64,000 nt of DNA from Gammaproteobacteria bacterium. Lineage in GTDB: Bacteria > Pseudomonadota > Gammaproteobacteria > Ga0077554 > Ga007554. Below, piece after piece: positions 37,416 to 47,164 of this stretch (its first letter is position 1; every line of letters starts with the position of its first letter). The notes beneath the pieces were generated by a model, which saw nothing but the letters and a program-made list of their open reading frames with translations, was not told the DNA's origin and ran no database searches. The translations under genes and the position numbers were made by a program. The stretch covers positions 1-64,000 of the forward strand of contig JACPOZ010000048.1 in the NCBI GenBank assembly GCA_016191235.1. The letters are read 5' to 3'.

Positions 37416-38093
37416 ATGCTTAAAAAACCGCAGATGGTATTGGTCGATCTTGACGGCACGCTGGTGGACAGCGTGCCGGACCTGGCGTTTTGTGTGGATG
37501 CCATGATGCAACGCCTGGATATGCCGCTGCGCGGCGAGGCGCGGGTGCGTGAGTGGGTGGGCAACGGTGTCGAGCGTTTGGTGCGCCGCGCCCTCATCAA
37601 TCAACTGGACGGTGAGCCGGATGAGACTTTATATGAGAAGGCGCTGCCAGTTTTTATGGGACTCTATGCCGAGAACACCAGCAAGCGCAGCCATCTCTAT
37701 CCGGGCGTCCGTGAAGGGTTGGATTACCTGACGGGGGCGGGCTACAAACTTGGCTGCGTGACCAACAAGGCCGCGGCGTTCACCGAGCCGTTGCTCAAGG
37801 ATATGGGTATTTACGATTGTTTTTCGATTGTGGTCAGTGGTGATACCGTGCCGAAAAAGAAGCCTGATCCCATGCCGTTATTGCACGCGTGTGCGTTCTT
37901 TGGCGTGGACCCGCAGGATGCGCTGATGGTGGGCGATTCCATGAGCGATGTGAAGGCCGCGCGTGCCGCAGGATTCCAGATTGTGTGCCTGACCTATGGA
38001 TACAATCACGGCATTGATATCCGCGAGTCCCGGCCCGATGCGGTGATTGATTCCATGGCGGAGCTGCGGGGTTTGTTGGAACAGGCAGCCTAA
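37416..38093 (+). CDS. gph: Phosphoglycolate phosphatase (HAD)
   Basis: VLVDLDGTLVDSVPDLA; KPDPMPLLHAC; MVGDSMSDVKAARAAG. Confidence 0.93.
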   Translation: MLKKPQMVLVDLDGTLVDSVPDLAFCVDAMMQRLDMPLRGEARVREWVGNGVERLVRRALINQLDGEPDETLYEKALPVFMGLYAENTSKRSHLYPGVREGLDYLTGAGYKLGCVTNKAAAFTEPLLKDMGIYDCFSIVVSGDTVPKKKPDPMPLLHACAFFGVDPQDALMVGDSMSDVKAARAAGFQIVCLTYGYNHGIDIRESRPDAVIDSMAELRGLLEQAA

Positions 38094-38108
38094 GGAATAT
38101 CTCTGGCC

Positions 38109-39596
38109 ATGCTGCACGACGAATTTCAAACGCTCGCCGCCCAGGGCTACAACCGCATCCCCTTGATGCGCGAGGTGCTGGCGGATCTCGATACGCCGCT
38201 CAGCGCTTATCTCAAGCTGGCCGACGGCCCCTATTCCTATTTGTTCGAGTCGGTGCAGGGTGGCGAGAAGTGGGGGCGGTATTCCATCATCGGCCTGCCG
38301 TGCCGGACTATCCTGCGGGTTGCAGGGCATGACATTACTGTGGAGAAGGACGGTGCGGTGGTGGAAACCCTGCGCGTCACTGATCCCCTGGCCTGGATCG
38401 AGGATTTCCGCACCCGTTACCGGGTGCCGGAGGTCGCCGGTCTGCCGCGTTTCACCGGCGGCATGGTGGGCTATTTCGGTTATGACACGGTGCGCTATGT
38501 CGAGACTCGCTTGGCGAAGTGCGCCAAGCCTGATCCGCTCGGCACGCCCGATATCCTGCTGATGGTCTCCGATGAAGTGTTGGTGTTCGATAACTTGCGC
38601 GGCAAGCTGTATGTGGTGATCCACGTCAATCCCGACATCGACCAGGCATGGAACAAAGCGCAGCAGCGTCTCGATACGCTGGTGCAAACCTTGCGCGAGA
38701 CCACGCCCCGCCCGCCCGCGCCGCGCCGCACATTGCAGGTGAGCGAGGAAGATTTCGTTTCAGGGTTCACCCGGCAGGGTTTCGAGTCCGCCGTGGAGCG
38801 TGCCAAGGAGTACATCCTGGAGGGCGATATCATGCAGGTGGTGCTGTCGCAGCGCCTCTCCATCCCCTATCAGGCCGCGCCGCTCGATCTGTACCGCGCC
38901 CTGCGCAGCCTCAATCCCTCACCGTACATGTTTTATATGGATCTGGGTGGTTTCCATGTCGTCGGCTCCTCGCCGGAGATCCTGGTGCGCCTGGATGACG
39001 GCATGATCACGGTGCGCCCCATTGCGGGCACCCGTCGGCGCGGTGCCAGCGAGGCCGAGGATCGCACGCTGGAGCAGGACTTGTTGGCCGATCCCAAGGA
39101 GCGCGCCGAACACCTCATGCTCATCGACCTGGGGCGCAACGATGTGGGCAGGGTGAGCGAGACGGGCAGCGTAAAATTGACCGAAAAGATGGTCGTCGAG
39201 CGCTACTCTCATGTTATGCACATCGTTTCGAATGTCACAGGAAGGCTCACGCCGGGCATGACTGCCATCGACGTGTTGCGCGCCACCTTCCCGGCGGGCA
39301 CCGTGAGCGGTGCGGCCAAGGTGCGCGCCATGGAAATTATCGACGAACTGGAGCCGGTCAAGCGTGGCATCTATGCGGGCGCGGTGGGCTACATCGGCTG
39401 GAATGGCAACATGGACACCGCCATCGCCATCCGCACCGCCGTAATCAAGGATGGCATGCTGCACATCCAGGCCGGCGCGGGCATCGTCGCCGACTCCGTG
39501 CCGGCCATGGAGTGGGAAGAGACGATGAACAAGGGGCGGGCGATTTTCAGGGCGGTGGCCATGGCTGAGGCGGGGTTGGATGGCGTGCATCGCTGA
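38109..39596 (+). CDS. trpE: Anthranilate synthase component I
   Basis: [46 protein letters not shown]. Confidence 0.96.
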   Translation: MLHDEFQTLAAQGYNRIPLMREVLADLDTPLSAYLKLADGPYSYLFESVQGGEKWGRYSIIGLPCRTILRVAGHDITVEKDGAVVETLRVTDPLAWIEDFRTRYRVPEVAGLPRFTGGMVGYFGYDTVRYVETRLAKCAKPDPLGTPDILLMVSDEVLVFDNLRGKLYVVIHVNPDIDQAWNKAQQRLDTLVQTLRETTPRPPAPRRTLQVSEEDFVSGFTRQGFESAVERAKEYILEGDIMQVVLSQRLSIPYQAAPLDLYRALRSLNPSPYMFYMDLGGFHVVGSSPEILVRLDDGMITVRPIAGTRRRGASEAEDRTLEQDLLADPKERAEHLMLIDLGRNDVGRVSETGSVKLTEKMVVERYSHVMHIVSNVTGRLTPGMTAIDVLRATFPAGTVSGAAKVRAMEIIDELEPVKRGIYAGAVGYIGWNGNMDTAIAIRTAVIKDGMLHIQAGAGIVADSVPAMEWEETMNKGRAIFRAVAMAEAGLDGVHR

Positions 39597-39617
39597 CCTA
39601 CTATTTGGAATGCTCAC

Positions 39618-40193
39618 ATGCTCTTAATGATCGACAACTACGACTCCTTCACCTACAACCTGGTGCAATATCTGGGTGAGCTGGGTGCGGATGTGCGCGT
39701 GTATCGCAATGACCAGATCACGGTGGATGAGATTGCGCGTCTGGCGCCGGATCATATTGTGATCTCGCCGGGGCCTTGCACGCCCAATGAGGCGGGCGTT
39801 TCGGTTGCAACCATCAAGGCCTTTGCCGGCAAGATTCCGCTCCTGGGTGTATGTCTGGGGCATCAGAGTATCGGCCAGGCATTCGGCGGGCGCATCATTC
39901 ATGCCAGGCAGATCATGCATGGCAAGACCTCCATGATTCATCACTGTGATGCCGGCGTATTCCATGGTCTGCCCAATCCCTTCGAAGCGACGCGATATCA
40001 TTCGCTGGTGATCGAAAGAGAGACGCTGCCGGATTGCCTGGAGATCACCGCCTGGACCGAAACACCCAACGGCGAGATGGACGAGATTATGGGCGTGCGC
40101 CATAAAGAGCACGACGTCGAGGGGGTGCAGTTCCATCCGGAATCCATCCTTACTCAGCACGGCCATGCGCTGTTGAAGAATTTTTTAGGTTAA
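39618..40193 (+). CDS. trpG: Anthranilate synthase component II
   Basis: [42 protein letters not shown]. Confidence 0.96.
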   Translation: MLLMIDNYDSFTYNLVQYLGELGADVRVYRNDQITVDEIARLAPDHIVISPGPCTPNEAGVSVATIKAFAGKIPLLGVCLGHQSIGQAFGGRIIHARQIMHGKTSMIHHCDAGVFHGLPNPFEATRYHSLVIERETLPDCLEITAWTETPNGEMDEIMGVRHKEHDVEGVQFHPESILTQHGHALLKNFLG

Positions 40194-40218
40194 ATTTTGT
40201 GTTGGGGTTTTAAGACAA

Positions 40219-41238
40219 ATGGACATGCCATCCGCCATCCGCGCCGTTACCGAGCGCCGTGATCTGACTTCCGTAGAAATGACAGACGTCATGAGCATGA
40301 TCATGAGCGGCGGGGCAACGCCTGCGCAGATCGGTGGATTTCTGATCGGTTTGCGCATGAAGGGCGAGACGGTGGACGAGATAGCCGCCGCCGCCCAAGT
40401 GATGCGCGAGCTGGCGGTCAAGGTGGAAATAAGCGGCCCGCATCTGGTGGATACCTGTGGAACGGGCGGCGATACCGCGCACACGTTTAATATCTCCACC
40501 GCCAGCGCCTTTGTGGCCGCCGCTGCTGGGGCGAGAGTGGCCAAGCATGGCAACCGCTCCGTGTCCAGCAAGTCCGGCAGCGCTGACGTGCTGGAGGCGG
40601 CGGGTGTGCGGCTTGATCTGACACCTCATGAAGTGGCGCGCTGTGTAAATGAGGTGGGTGTGGGGTTCATGTTCGCGCCTGCTCACCACGGCGCGATGAA
40701 GCATGCTATTGGCCCGCGCCGCGAGATGGGCGTGCGCACCCTGTTTAACGTGCTTGGCCCGCTTACCAATCCGGCGGGTGCGCCTAATCAGGTGATAGGC
40801 GTGTTCGACGATGCCTGGCTGGTTCCGCTGGCGCAGGTGTTGGCGCGGCTGGGCAGCGAGCACGTGCTGGTGGTGCACTCTGAAGATGGTATGGACGAAA
40901 TCAGTATCGGCGCCGTGACCAAGGTTGCTGAGCTAAAAGAGGGGAAGGTGTGTACCTATGTTGTAGCGCCGGAACAGTTCGGGATGCAACGTGCCGCTAT
41001 CGACGCGCTGAAGGTGAGCGACGCGCAGCACAGCCTCACCATGATACGCACGGCGCTGGACAATGCACCGGGTCCGGCGCGGGATATCGTAGCGCTGAAC
41101 GCCGGGGCGGCGATCTATGCGGCAGGCTTGGCCGAGACTCTGGAGCAGGGTGTGCGCAAGGCCCGCGATGCCATTGCCAGTGGCGCGGCGCGCGCCAAGC
41201 TGGAAGCGCTGATTAAATTCACTAACAGTTTTGTGTGA
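40219..41238 (+). CDS. trpD: Anthranilate phosphoribosyltransferase
   Basis: [46 protein letters not shown]. Confidence 0.96.
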   Translation: MDMPSAIRAVTERRDLTSVEMTDVMSMIMSGGATPAQIGGFLIGLRMKGETVDEIAAAAQVMRELAVKVEISGPHLVDTCGTGGDTAHTFNISTASAFVAAAAGARVAKHGNRSVSSKSGSADVLEAAGVRLDLTPHEVARCVNEVGVGFMFAPAHHGAMKHAIGPRREMGVRTLFNVLGPLTNPAGAPNQVIGVFDDAWLVPLAQVLARLGSEHVLVVHSEDGMDEISIGAVTKVAELKEGKVCTYVVAPEQFGMQRAAIDALKVSDAQHSLTMIRTALDNAPGPARDIVALNAGAAIYAAGLAETLEQGVRKARDAIASGAARAKLEALIKFTNSFV

Positions 41239-41258
41239 TCCTAACCCGAAGAAAGACA

Positions 41259-42053
41259 ATGACCCAAACCCCCGACATCCTCAAAAAAATACTCAAGCGC
41301 AAGGCCGAGGAGATCACCGAGCGCAGTGCCGCACTTTCGATGCGCGAGCTGAGTAAACAGGTGGTCGCCGCGCCCGTGCCGCGCGATTTTGTGGGCGCGA
41401 TCGAGGCCAAGCTGGCAGCGCGTCTTCCTGCGGTTATCGCCGAGATCAAGAAGGCCTCTCCCAGCAAGGGCGTGTTGCGCGCGGATTTTCATCCCGGTGA
41501 GATCGCGGCCAGTTATGAGCGTGGTGGGGCGGCGTGCCTGTCGGTGTTGACTGATGCGGATTTTTTCCAGGGTTCCGAGGCCTATCTGCAACAGGCGCGC
41601 GCCGCCTGCTCATTGCCGGTGCTGCGCAAGGATTTCACCATTGATCCCTATCAGGTCTACGAGGCGCGGGTGATTGGCGCGGACTGCATTTTGCTGATCG
41701 TCGCCGCGCTGGGTGATGCTACCATGCTGGAGCTGGCACAACTGGCGGATCATCTGGGTATGGCTGTGCTGGTCGAGGTGCATGATGCGCACGAGTTGGA
41801 GCGGGCGCTGATGCTCGATACCCCGTTGATCGGCATCAATAACCGCGACCTGCGTACCTTCGATACAGATCTTCAAATTACGCTGGATTTGCTGGGCAAA
41901 ATCCCGCCGGATCGTATCGTGATCACCGAGAGCGGCATCCACACCGCGCAAGATGTCGCACTGATGCGGAGCCACAACGTTCATGCCTTTCTGATAGGCG
42001 AGGCGTTCATGAGGGCTCCGGATCCAGGCGAGGCATTGCGCAGCCTGTTTTAA
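41259..42053 (+). CDS. trpC: Indole-3-glycerol phosphate synthase
   Basis: [46 protein letters not shown]. Confidence 0.96.
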   Translation: MTQTPDILKKILKRKAEEITERSAALSMRELSKQVVAAPVPRDFVGAIEAKLAARLPAVIAEIKKASPSKGVLRADFHPGEIAASYERGGAACLSVLTDADFFQGSEAYLQQARAACSLPVLRKDFTIDPYQVYEARVIGADCILLIVAALGDATMLELAQLADHLGMAVLVEVHDAHELERALMLDTPLIGINNRDLRTFDTDLQITLDLLGKIPPDRIVITESGIHTAQDVALMRSHNVHAFLIGEAFMRAPDPGEALRSLF

Positions 42054-42257
42054 ACGCCGTTCACTTCCCCTCACCCCAACCCTCCCCCTCGGGGAGAGGG
42101 GGTGATCAGCAGCAATTGCGCCACACTATACTGGCAATCCCAAGCGCATTTTCGTGAACATCAGCTCTAAAGATATGTTATTGGGCGTCGATAAGTTAAA
42201 CGCGGACGGAGGCTTTGCGTCTCCTGGTAATGTTTAATCTTGTCGACGGGGTGTTTG

Positions 42258-42917
42258 ATGAAAAAAATCTATGTTGCAGGCATGGCGGCTGCGGCGCTGT
42301 TGTGTTCCTCGCTGGCTCATGCCGAGGGTGTCGGTGTGACGGCCAAGGCTGGCACGCTGGGTCTTGGGTTGCAACTCACGGCGGGGTTTTCGCCGGTATT
42401 TAACGGCAGGCTGGGCTTTAATAATTACACCTACAATTACAGCACCATCAAAGACAATATCAATTACGATGTCGCTTTGGGGTTGAAGTCCGGTGAGCTA
42501 TTGCTGGATTGGCATCCGTTTGCGGGCGGTTTCCGCGTTACGGGAGGCGCGATGTATAACAAGAATGCGCTGAACCTGACCGCCACGCCGGCGGGCACCT
42601 ACTCTGTTGGTAATAACACCTATACTGCCGCGCAAGTGGGTACGCTCACCGGTGTCGTCGACTTCAACAAGGTCGCCCCCTACTTTGGTATAGGCTGGGG
42701 CAATGCGGTGGAGAAGGGGGATCGCTTCAGCTTTGCTATGGATCTTGGTGTGATGCTCCAGGGATCGCCCAAGGCTGTCCTCAGTGCAAACGGTCCGGTG
42801 ACATCGTTGCCGACGTTTAAGGATGACTTGGCGCGCGAAGAGGCGAACCTGAATGCTTCATTGAAGGAGTTTAAATACTACCCGGTGGCGTCGGTGGGTA
42901 TAGGGTATCATTTTTGA
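42258..42917 (+). CDS. Exported outer-membrane beta-barrel-like protein
   Basis: Signal peptide MKKIYVAGMAAAALLCSSLAHA; amphipathic strands, C-terminal YYPVASVGIGYHF aromatic end. Confidence 0.7.
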   Translation: MKKIYVAGMAAAALLCSSLAHAEGVGVTAKAGTLGLGLQLTAGFSPVFNGRLGFNNYTYNYSTIKDNINYDVALGLKSGELLLDWHPFAGGFRVTGGAMYNKNALNLTATPAGTYSVGNNTYTAAQVGTLTGVVDFNKVAPYFGIGWGNAVEKGDRFSFAMDLGVMLQGSPKAVLSANGPVTSLPTFKDDLAREEANLNASLKEFKYYPVASVGIGYHF

Positions 42918-43038
42918 GGGGTAGGGATAAAAACTCACGCGTCATACGTTAACGCATGGCGCGTGAGCCCCCTCCCACCGATACAGAAGCCGCTGAGAAA
43001 CAGCGGCTTCCTGGTTTGTACATTGTGGCAATGTACAA

Positions 43039-43671
43039 TTATCGAGCTCCATTCACCACGATGGTCTTTCCCGTCGCGGTGATGAGATTCTGATCTTCCA
43101 GGCTTTTCAGCACCCTTCCCACCATCTCCCGCGAGCAGCCGACGATGCGGCCCAGCTCTTGACGCGTGATGCGTATCTGCATCCCGTCGGGGTGTGTCAT
43201 GGCGTCGGGTTCCTTGCACAGATCAAGCAAGGTGCGGGCTACGCGCCCTGCGACATCCATGAAAGCCAGTCGGCCAACCATACCACTGGTTCGGCGCAGA
43301 CGCAATGCCATCTGCGTGGCGAGTTCGAACAAAATATCGGGATCTTCCTTGGCCAGTTGGCGAAACCGGGGATAACCGATTTCCGCGACCTCGCATTGGC
43401 CACGGGCGCGCACCCAGGCGCTGCGTTTTTTCTGTTCGTCGAACAAGCCCATTTCGCCAAAGAAATCACCGGCATTCAGGTAGGAAAGCACAATCTCACG
43501 GCCGTCCTCATCCTCGATGAGCACCGTTACCGAACCATCGACAATATAGTAAAGAACATCGGGCGCATCCCCAGCATAGATCAGCACGCTCTTGGGGGGG
43601 TAGCGGCGCCGGTTGCAATGGGTGATAAAGCGTTCTATCGCGGGGCTTTTGAGAGGTTTCTTGATAATCAT
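43039..43671 (-). CDS. CRP/FNR-family regulator (Crp/Vfr-like)
   Basis: [12 protein letters not shown] cNMP-binding; [33 protein letters not shown]. Confidence 0.93.
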   Translation of the reverse strand: MIIKKPLKSPAIERFITHCNRRRYPPKSVLIYAGDAPDVLYYIVDGSVTVLIEDEDGREIVLSYLNAGDFFGEMGLFDEQKKRSAWVRARGQCEVAEIGYPRFRQLAKEDPDILFELATQMALRLRRTSGMVGRLAFMDVAGRVARTLLDLCKEPDAMTHPDGMQIRITRQELGRIVGCSREMVGRVLKSLEDQNLITATGKTIVVNGAR

Positions 43672-43784
43672 GGATTATCTCCTAAGGGTAAACGTAGTCC
43701 TGTCAGTATTAGCGGCCAATGGTCAATGTCCCTGAAGTATCTTGTGATAAGCTTTGTGTTATTGAGTAATCAACGGGGGCTGCA

Positions 43785-44204
43785 ATGAAGGCGCGTATCA
43801 AATGGGTGCAGGATGTGATGTTTGTCGGCGAGTCAGAGACGGGGCATGCGATGGTGCTCGACGGCGCGCCGGAGATTGGCGGGCGCAATCTGGGTATGCG
43901 GCCCATGGAGATGCTTTTGCTGGGCATGGGCGGCTGTACGGCGATAGATGTCATGCTCATCCTCAAAAAATCGCGTGAACAGGTCAAGGATTGCGTGATT
44001 GAATTGCAGGCGCAGCGGGCCGACACCGATCCCAAGGTGTTTACCGCTATCCATGTGCATTTCATCGTTATTGGAAAGGGCCTGAAAGAGGCGACCGTCA
44101 AGCGCGCTATCGATCTTTCGGCAGAGAAATACTGCTCGGCGTCGATCATGCTCGGCAAGACGGCGAACATCACCCATGACTATGAGATCCGCGAGGAGGC
44201 GTAG
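43785..44204 (+). CDS. OsmC family protein
   Basis: RPMEMLLLGMGGCTAIDVMLILKK; SAEKYCSASIMLGKTANI. Confidence 0.9.
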   Translation: MKARIKWVQDVMFVGESETGHAMVLDGAPEIGGRNLGMRPMEMLLLGMGGCTAIDVMLILKKSREQVKDCVIELQAQRADTDPKVFTAIHVHFIVIGKGLKEATVKRAIDLSAEKYCSASIMLGKTANITHDYEIREEA

Positions 44205-44208
44205 TGCG

Positions 44209-44613
44209 ATGCTCAAGCCTAAACCCACCGCCGGTATGCGCCATGTCGCCCTGTTTGTGAAAGACCTGGAGGCCTGCGAACATTTTTATGTGGACTTGCT
44301 GGGCATGACGGTGGAATGGCGTCCCGACCCGGACAATATTTACCTCACCTCGGGCAACGACAACCTTGCGTTACACCGCGCCCCGGCGGGATTCGCGCCG
44401 GATGGCCCGCAACGCCTCGATCATATCGGGTTTATTATTGAGTCCCCGCAAGAGGTGGATGTCTGGTATGACTTTCTTCGCGCCCATGACGTGCCGATGA
44501 AAACCGCGCCGCGTACCCACCGCGATGGCGCGCGCAGCTTTTATTGTCTGGACCCGGATGGAAATACGGTGCAGATGATTTATCACCCGCCAATAGCGGG
44601 TTCACGGCCGTAA
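44209..44613 (+). CDS. VOC/glyoxalase superfamily protein
   Basis: GMRHVALFVKDLEACEHFYVDLLGMTVEWRPDPDNIYL; FYCLDPDGNTVQMIY. Confidence 0.9.
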   Translation: MLKPKPTAGMRHVALFVKDLEACEHFYVDLLGMTVEWRPDPDNIYLTSGNDNLALHRAPAGFAPDGPQRLDHIGFIIESPQEVDVWYDFLRAHDVPMKTAPRTHRDGARSFYCLDPDGNTVQMIYHPPIAGSRP

Positions 44614-44619
44614 AAAAAT

Positions 44620-44645
44620 ACGGCGAGCCTTCCATGGCTCGCCGT
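44620..44645. terminator. Perfect 10-bp-stem hairpin between convergent genes
   Basis: ACGGCGAGCC-TTCCAT-GGCTCGCCGT; second hairpin GCAGGGTGCGC-CGT-GCGCACCCTGC at 44662-44686. Confidence 0.5.
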
Positions 44646-44690
44646 AGTTGCTGCTCGTTATGCAGGGTGCGCCGTGCGCACCCTGCGTCC

Positions 44691-45953
44691 TTACACCGAA
44701 TCTTCCAATTTGATGCGGATAGCGATGCGCTTGCCTTCTTGTTCACGGTAATAGACTTTAACGCCTTGTCCTGTGCCAAGATTGCTCAGGTTGAGCTTGA
44801 TGCCGTCTTCAAGGATGGTTGAGCTGTTGACGGTTATGCTTATCGTGCCGGCGCTATTCGTGATCGTAACCGTGCCGTTCGACGGGGTGACACTTACCCG
44901 GCCCTTGGTCTCCTTGTAAGGGCTGGATGAATCATCGTCTCCCTTGCTGTGATCGTCGCTACCCAGCTTGAAAGACACCTTTTTCGCCACCAGTACGCCG
45001 TCGCTGCCGATGAAACCTTCGGCTTCGACGCGGACATCGTTCTTGAGCATGCTCACGTCGGCGAACTGGTCTCCCATTTTATAGCGGGTGGCGCTGGTCG
45101 CGCGTACCGCCTGACCGTTGACTTTGAAATCGCTGCCGTTAAGGTCGCTGATATAGCCTTCGACCTCGACCTCCGAATCCGCGCTGATGCCGCCGCCGCT
45201 CAATGAGCAACTGTCTTCCAGTTTGACCAGGGTGGCATTCAGGGTGGTGCCAGTGATCGCCGATGTCTTGACCTCCACGCATGTGTTGCTGCCCCATGTG
45301 CCGCCGGGTACAGAGATGGCACTGCCATAGTTCACGGTGATCGCGCCGATGGTGAATGTCTTGGCCACGGGGTCGAAGTTGCTGATCACGCCTTTTAGTT
45401 CATACTCCGATGATGCCGACGTTCCTGTCTTGACTTCGATGCGCGTGGCGCGGATGGCGCCGCTGGCGTCCCTTAGTCCGCTGACTTCGACGACCTTGCC
45501 AGGCAGTGTTGCGTCGTTCAGGCCAGTGGTGTGCTCAAACATCGTCAGTCGATCGACGATGACGGTTTGTCCCAGTACAGTGAGCGTGCCAGCTGTTGGG
45601 TTAATGTTCTGTGCTGGCCCCTGCACATCATCGGCATACTTGATGCTCTTCGCCGCCGCTCTGCCGCTGGTGTCCTTCTCCCATTCGATCTTCACCACCA
45701 TGCCGATGCGCAGATCTTTCTCGGTTTTGCTTTCGCCCTCTACTTCGATGCGGGTTCCACTCGGGATCTCGATCTCGACGCCGTTGACGAACACGCTGCC
45801 GAAGCCGGTGATCGGCCCCTGGCTGAGGCCTCTGCTGGCGGTGGGGCTGCCCCCGGTGCCTGGCGCCGGGTCTCCCCCGCCTCCGCCGCACGCGACGATA
45901 GCGGGTACCGCCAAAGCGGCGGTGACTGCTCTAACCAGGGTTTTGATGTTCAT
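44691..45953 (-). CDS. DUF5666-domain exported lipoprotein
   Basis: Lipobox-like VPAIVACGGGGG; repeated GFGSVFVNGVEIEIPSGTRIEVEG / DFKVNGQAVRAT modules. Confidence 0.8.
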   Translation of the reverse strand: MNIKTLVRAVTAALAVPAIVACGGGGGDPAPGTGGSPTASRGLSQGPITGFGSVFVNGVEIEIPSGTRIEVEGESKTEKDLRIGMVVKIEWEKDTSGRAAAKSIKYADDVQGPAQNINPTAGTLTVLGQTVIVDRLTMFEHTTGLNDATLPGKVVEVSGLRDASGAIRATRIEVKTGTSASSEYELKGVISNFDPVAKTFTIGAITVNYGSAISVPGGTWGSNTCVEVKTSAITGTTLNATLVKLEDSCSLSGGGISADSEVEVEGYISDLNGSDFKVNGQAVRATSATRYKMGDQFADVSMLKNDVRVEAEGFIGSDGVLVAKKVSFKLGSDDHSKGDDDSSSPYKETKGRVSVTPSNGTVTITNSAGTISITVNSSTILEDGIKLNLSNLGTGQGVKVYYREQEGKRIAIRIKLEDSV

Positions 45954-46005
45954 GGTGATCTCCTTCTGTATCTGTTCGGTGGGTCGGTCGCCGTCTTCGG
46001 CTTGA

Positions 46006-46023
46006 TTGGGAATTTATTCCCAA
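46006..46023. promoter_or_regulatory. Perfect dyad TTGGGAA-TTTA-TTCCCAA upstream of DUF5666 gene
   Basis: 7-bp perfect arms, 4-nt spacer. Confidence 0.4.
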
Positions 46024-46248
46024 TTTATCGGGATGTCAAGCCTCTTGCCGGAAATTTTTCACATGATTGCAACAGCAGGAGGAGGGATGGGTAAGTTCAG
46101 CGGCAATGAGGGGGTGGGTTGCTGATGCCGGGCGCGAGGAAACAGTTGTTCACAAGAGGGAGTAAAAATAGTGCATAATACGCCGTTTTAGGATTGGCTG
46201 GCGCAGACGGGATGCTCCCGCGCGATGTGTGCTGGCCGGCTATTTTAT

Positions 46249-46275
46249 TTTAGGGGTCTTTGTCGGACTCCTAAA
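46249..46275 (+). promoter_or_regulatory. Stable leader hairpin adjacent to speD RBS
   Basis: TTTAGGGGTC-TTTGTCG-GACTCCTAAA, 10-bp stem with one G-U pair, directly upstream of GGGAGG. Confidence 0.5.
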
Positions 46276-46292
46276 TCGCGGGAGGACGTGAC

Positions 46293-47108
46293 GTGGTCAA
46301 GCCACTCAAAAAGCTCAAGCTGCAAGGCTTTAACAATCTTACCAAGTCGTTGAGCTTCAATATCTACGACATTTGCTACGCCAAGACGCCCAAACAGCGC
46401 GGCGAATATATTGAATATATTGACGAGGCCTACAACGCCGAGCGGCTAACGCAAATCCTGACCGATGTTTCCAATATCATCGGCGCCAACATCCTCAATG
46501 TCGCACACCAGGATTATGATCCGCAGGGGGCAAGCGTCACCATGCTCATCTCCGAGGAACCCGTGGTTGCGCAGGATTTGTCCAATACCGAAGCGCCGGG
46601 CCCACTGCCTGAGTCCGTTGTTGCGCATCTGGATAAAAGCCATATCACGGTGCATACCTACCCGGAGAGCCACCCTGTCAGCGGTATCAGCACCTTTCGC
46701 GCCGATATCGACGTTTCCACCTGTGGGCGTATTTCGCCGCTCAAGGCGCTGAACTACCTCATTCATCGCTTTGAGTCCGACATTGTTATCATGGATTACC
46801 GGGTGCGCGGTTTTACCCGTGACATTAACGGCAAAAAGCTCTACATTGACCACAAGATCAATTCGATCCAGAACTATTTGTCCGAAGATAGCCGGGATCG
46901 CTACCAGATGATCGACGTTAACGTCTATCAGGAAAACATCTTTCACACCAAGATGATCCTGAAAGAGTTTGATCTGGATAACTACCTGTTCGGCACGGGG
47001 CAGAAAGACCTGTTGCCAAGCGAGAGCAAAAAGATTAAAAAAATGCTGCGCCGTGAAATGGCTGAGATCTTTTACGGGCGGAACTTGAAGAAGGGGTTGA
47101 GGGTGTAA
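46293..47108 (+). CDS. speD: S-adenosylmethionine decarboxylase proenzyme (E. coli-type)
   Basis: GTG start; [41 protein letters not shown]. Confidence 0.95.
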   Translation: MVKPLKKLKLQGFNNLTKSLSFNIYDICYAKTPKQRGEYIEYIDEAYNAERLTQILTDVSNIIGANILNVAHQDYDPQGASVTMLISEEPVVAQDLSNTEAPGPLPESVVAHLDKSHITVHTYPESHPVSGISTFRADIDVSTCGRISPLKALNYLIHRFESDIVIMDYRVRGFTRDINGKKLYIDHKINSIQNYLSEDSRDRYQMIDVNVYQENIFHTKMILKEFDLDNYLFGTGQKDLLPSESKKIKKMLRREMAEIFYGRNLKKGLRV

Positions 47109-47125
47109 GACTCTTGAGTTTTATA

Positions 47126-47141
47126 GCGGGGGTACCCCCGC
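47126..47141. repeat. 16-bp perfect palindrome GCGGGGGTACCCCCGC between convergent genes
   Basis: Direct reading; 17 bp after the speD stop. Confidence 0.7.
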
Positions 47142-47164
47142 CTATTTCTATCCATGATGATAGC

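Noticed and set aside
35702-37600. 632-aa minus-strand ORF
   Set aside because: The upstream half is antisense to rpe (36671-37345). The credible start is the ATG at 36541, which gives a signal peptide.
42060-42110. CCCTCACCCCAACCCTCCCCCTCGGGGAGAGGGGGTG
   Set aside because: A common low-complexity hairpin repeat in bacterial intergenic regions; no specific function can be supported.
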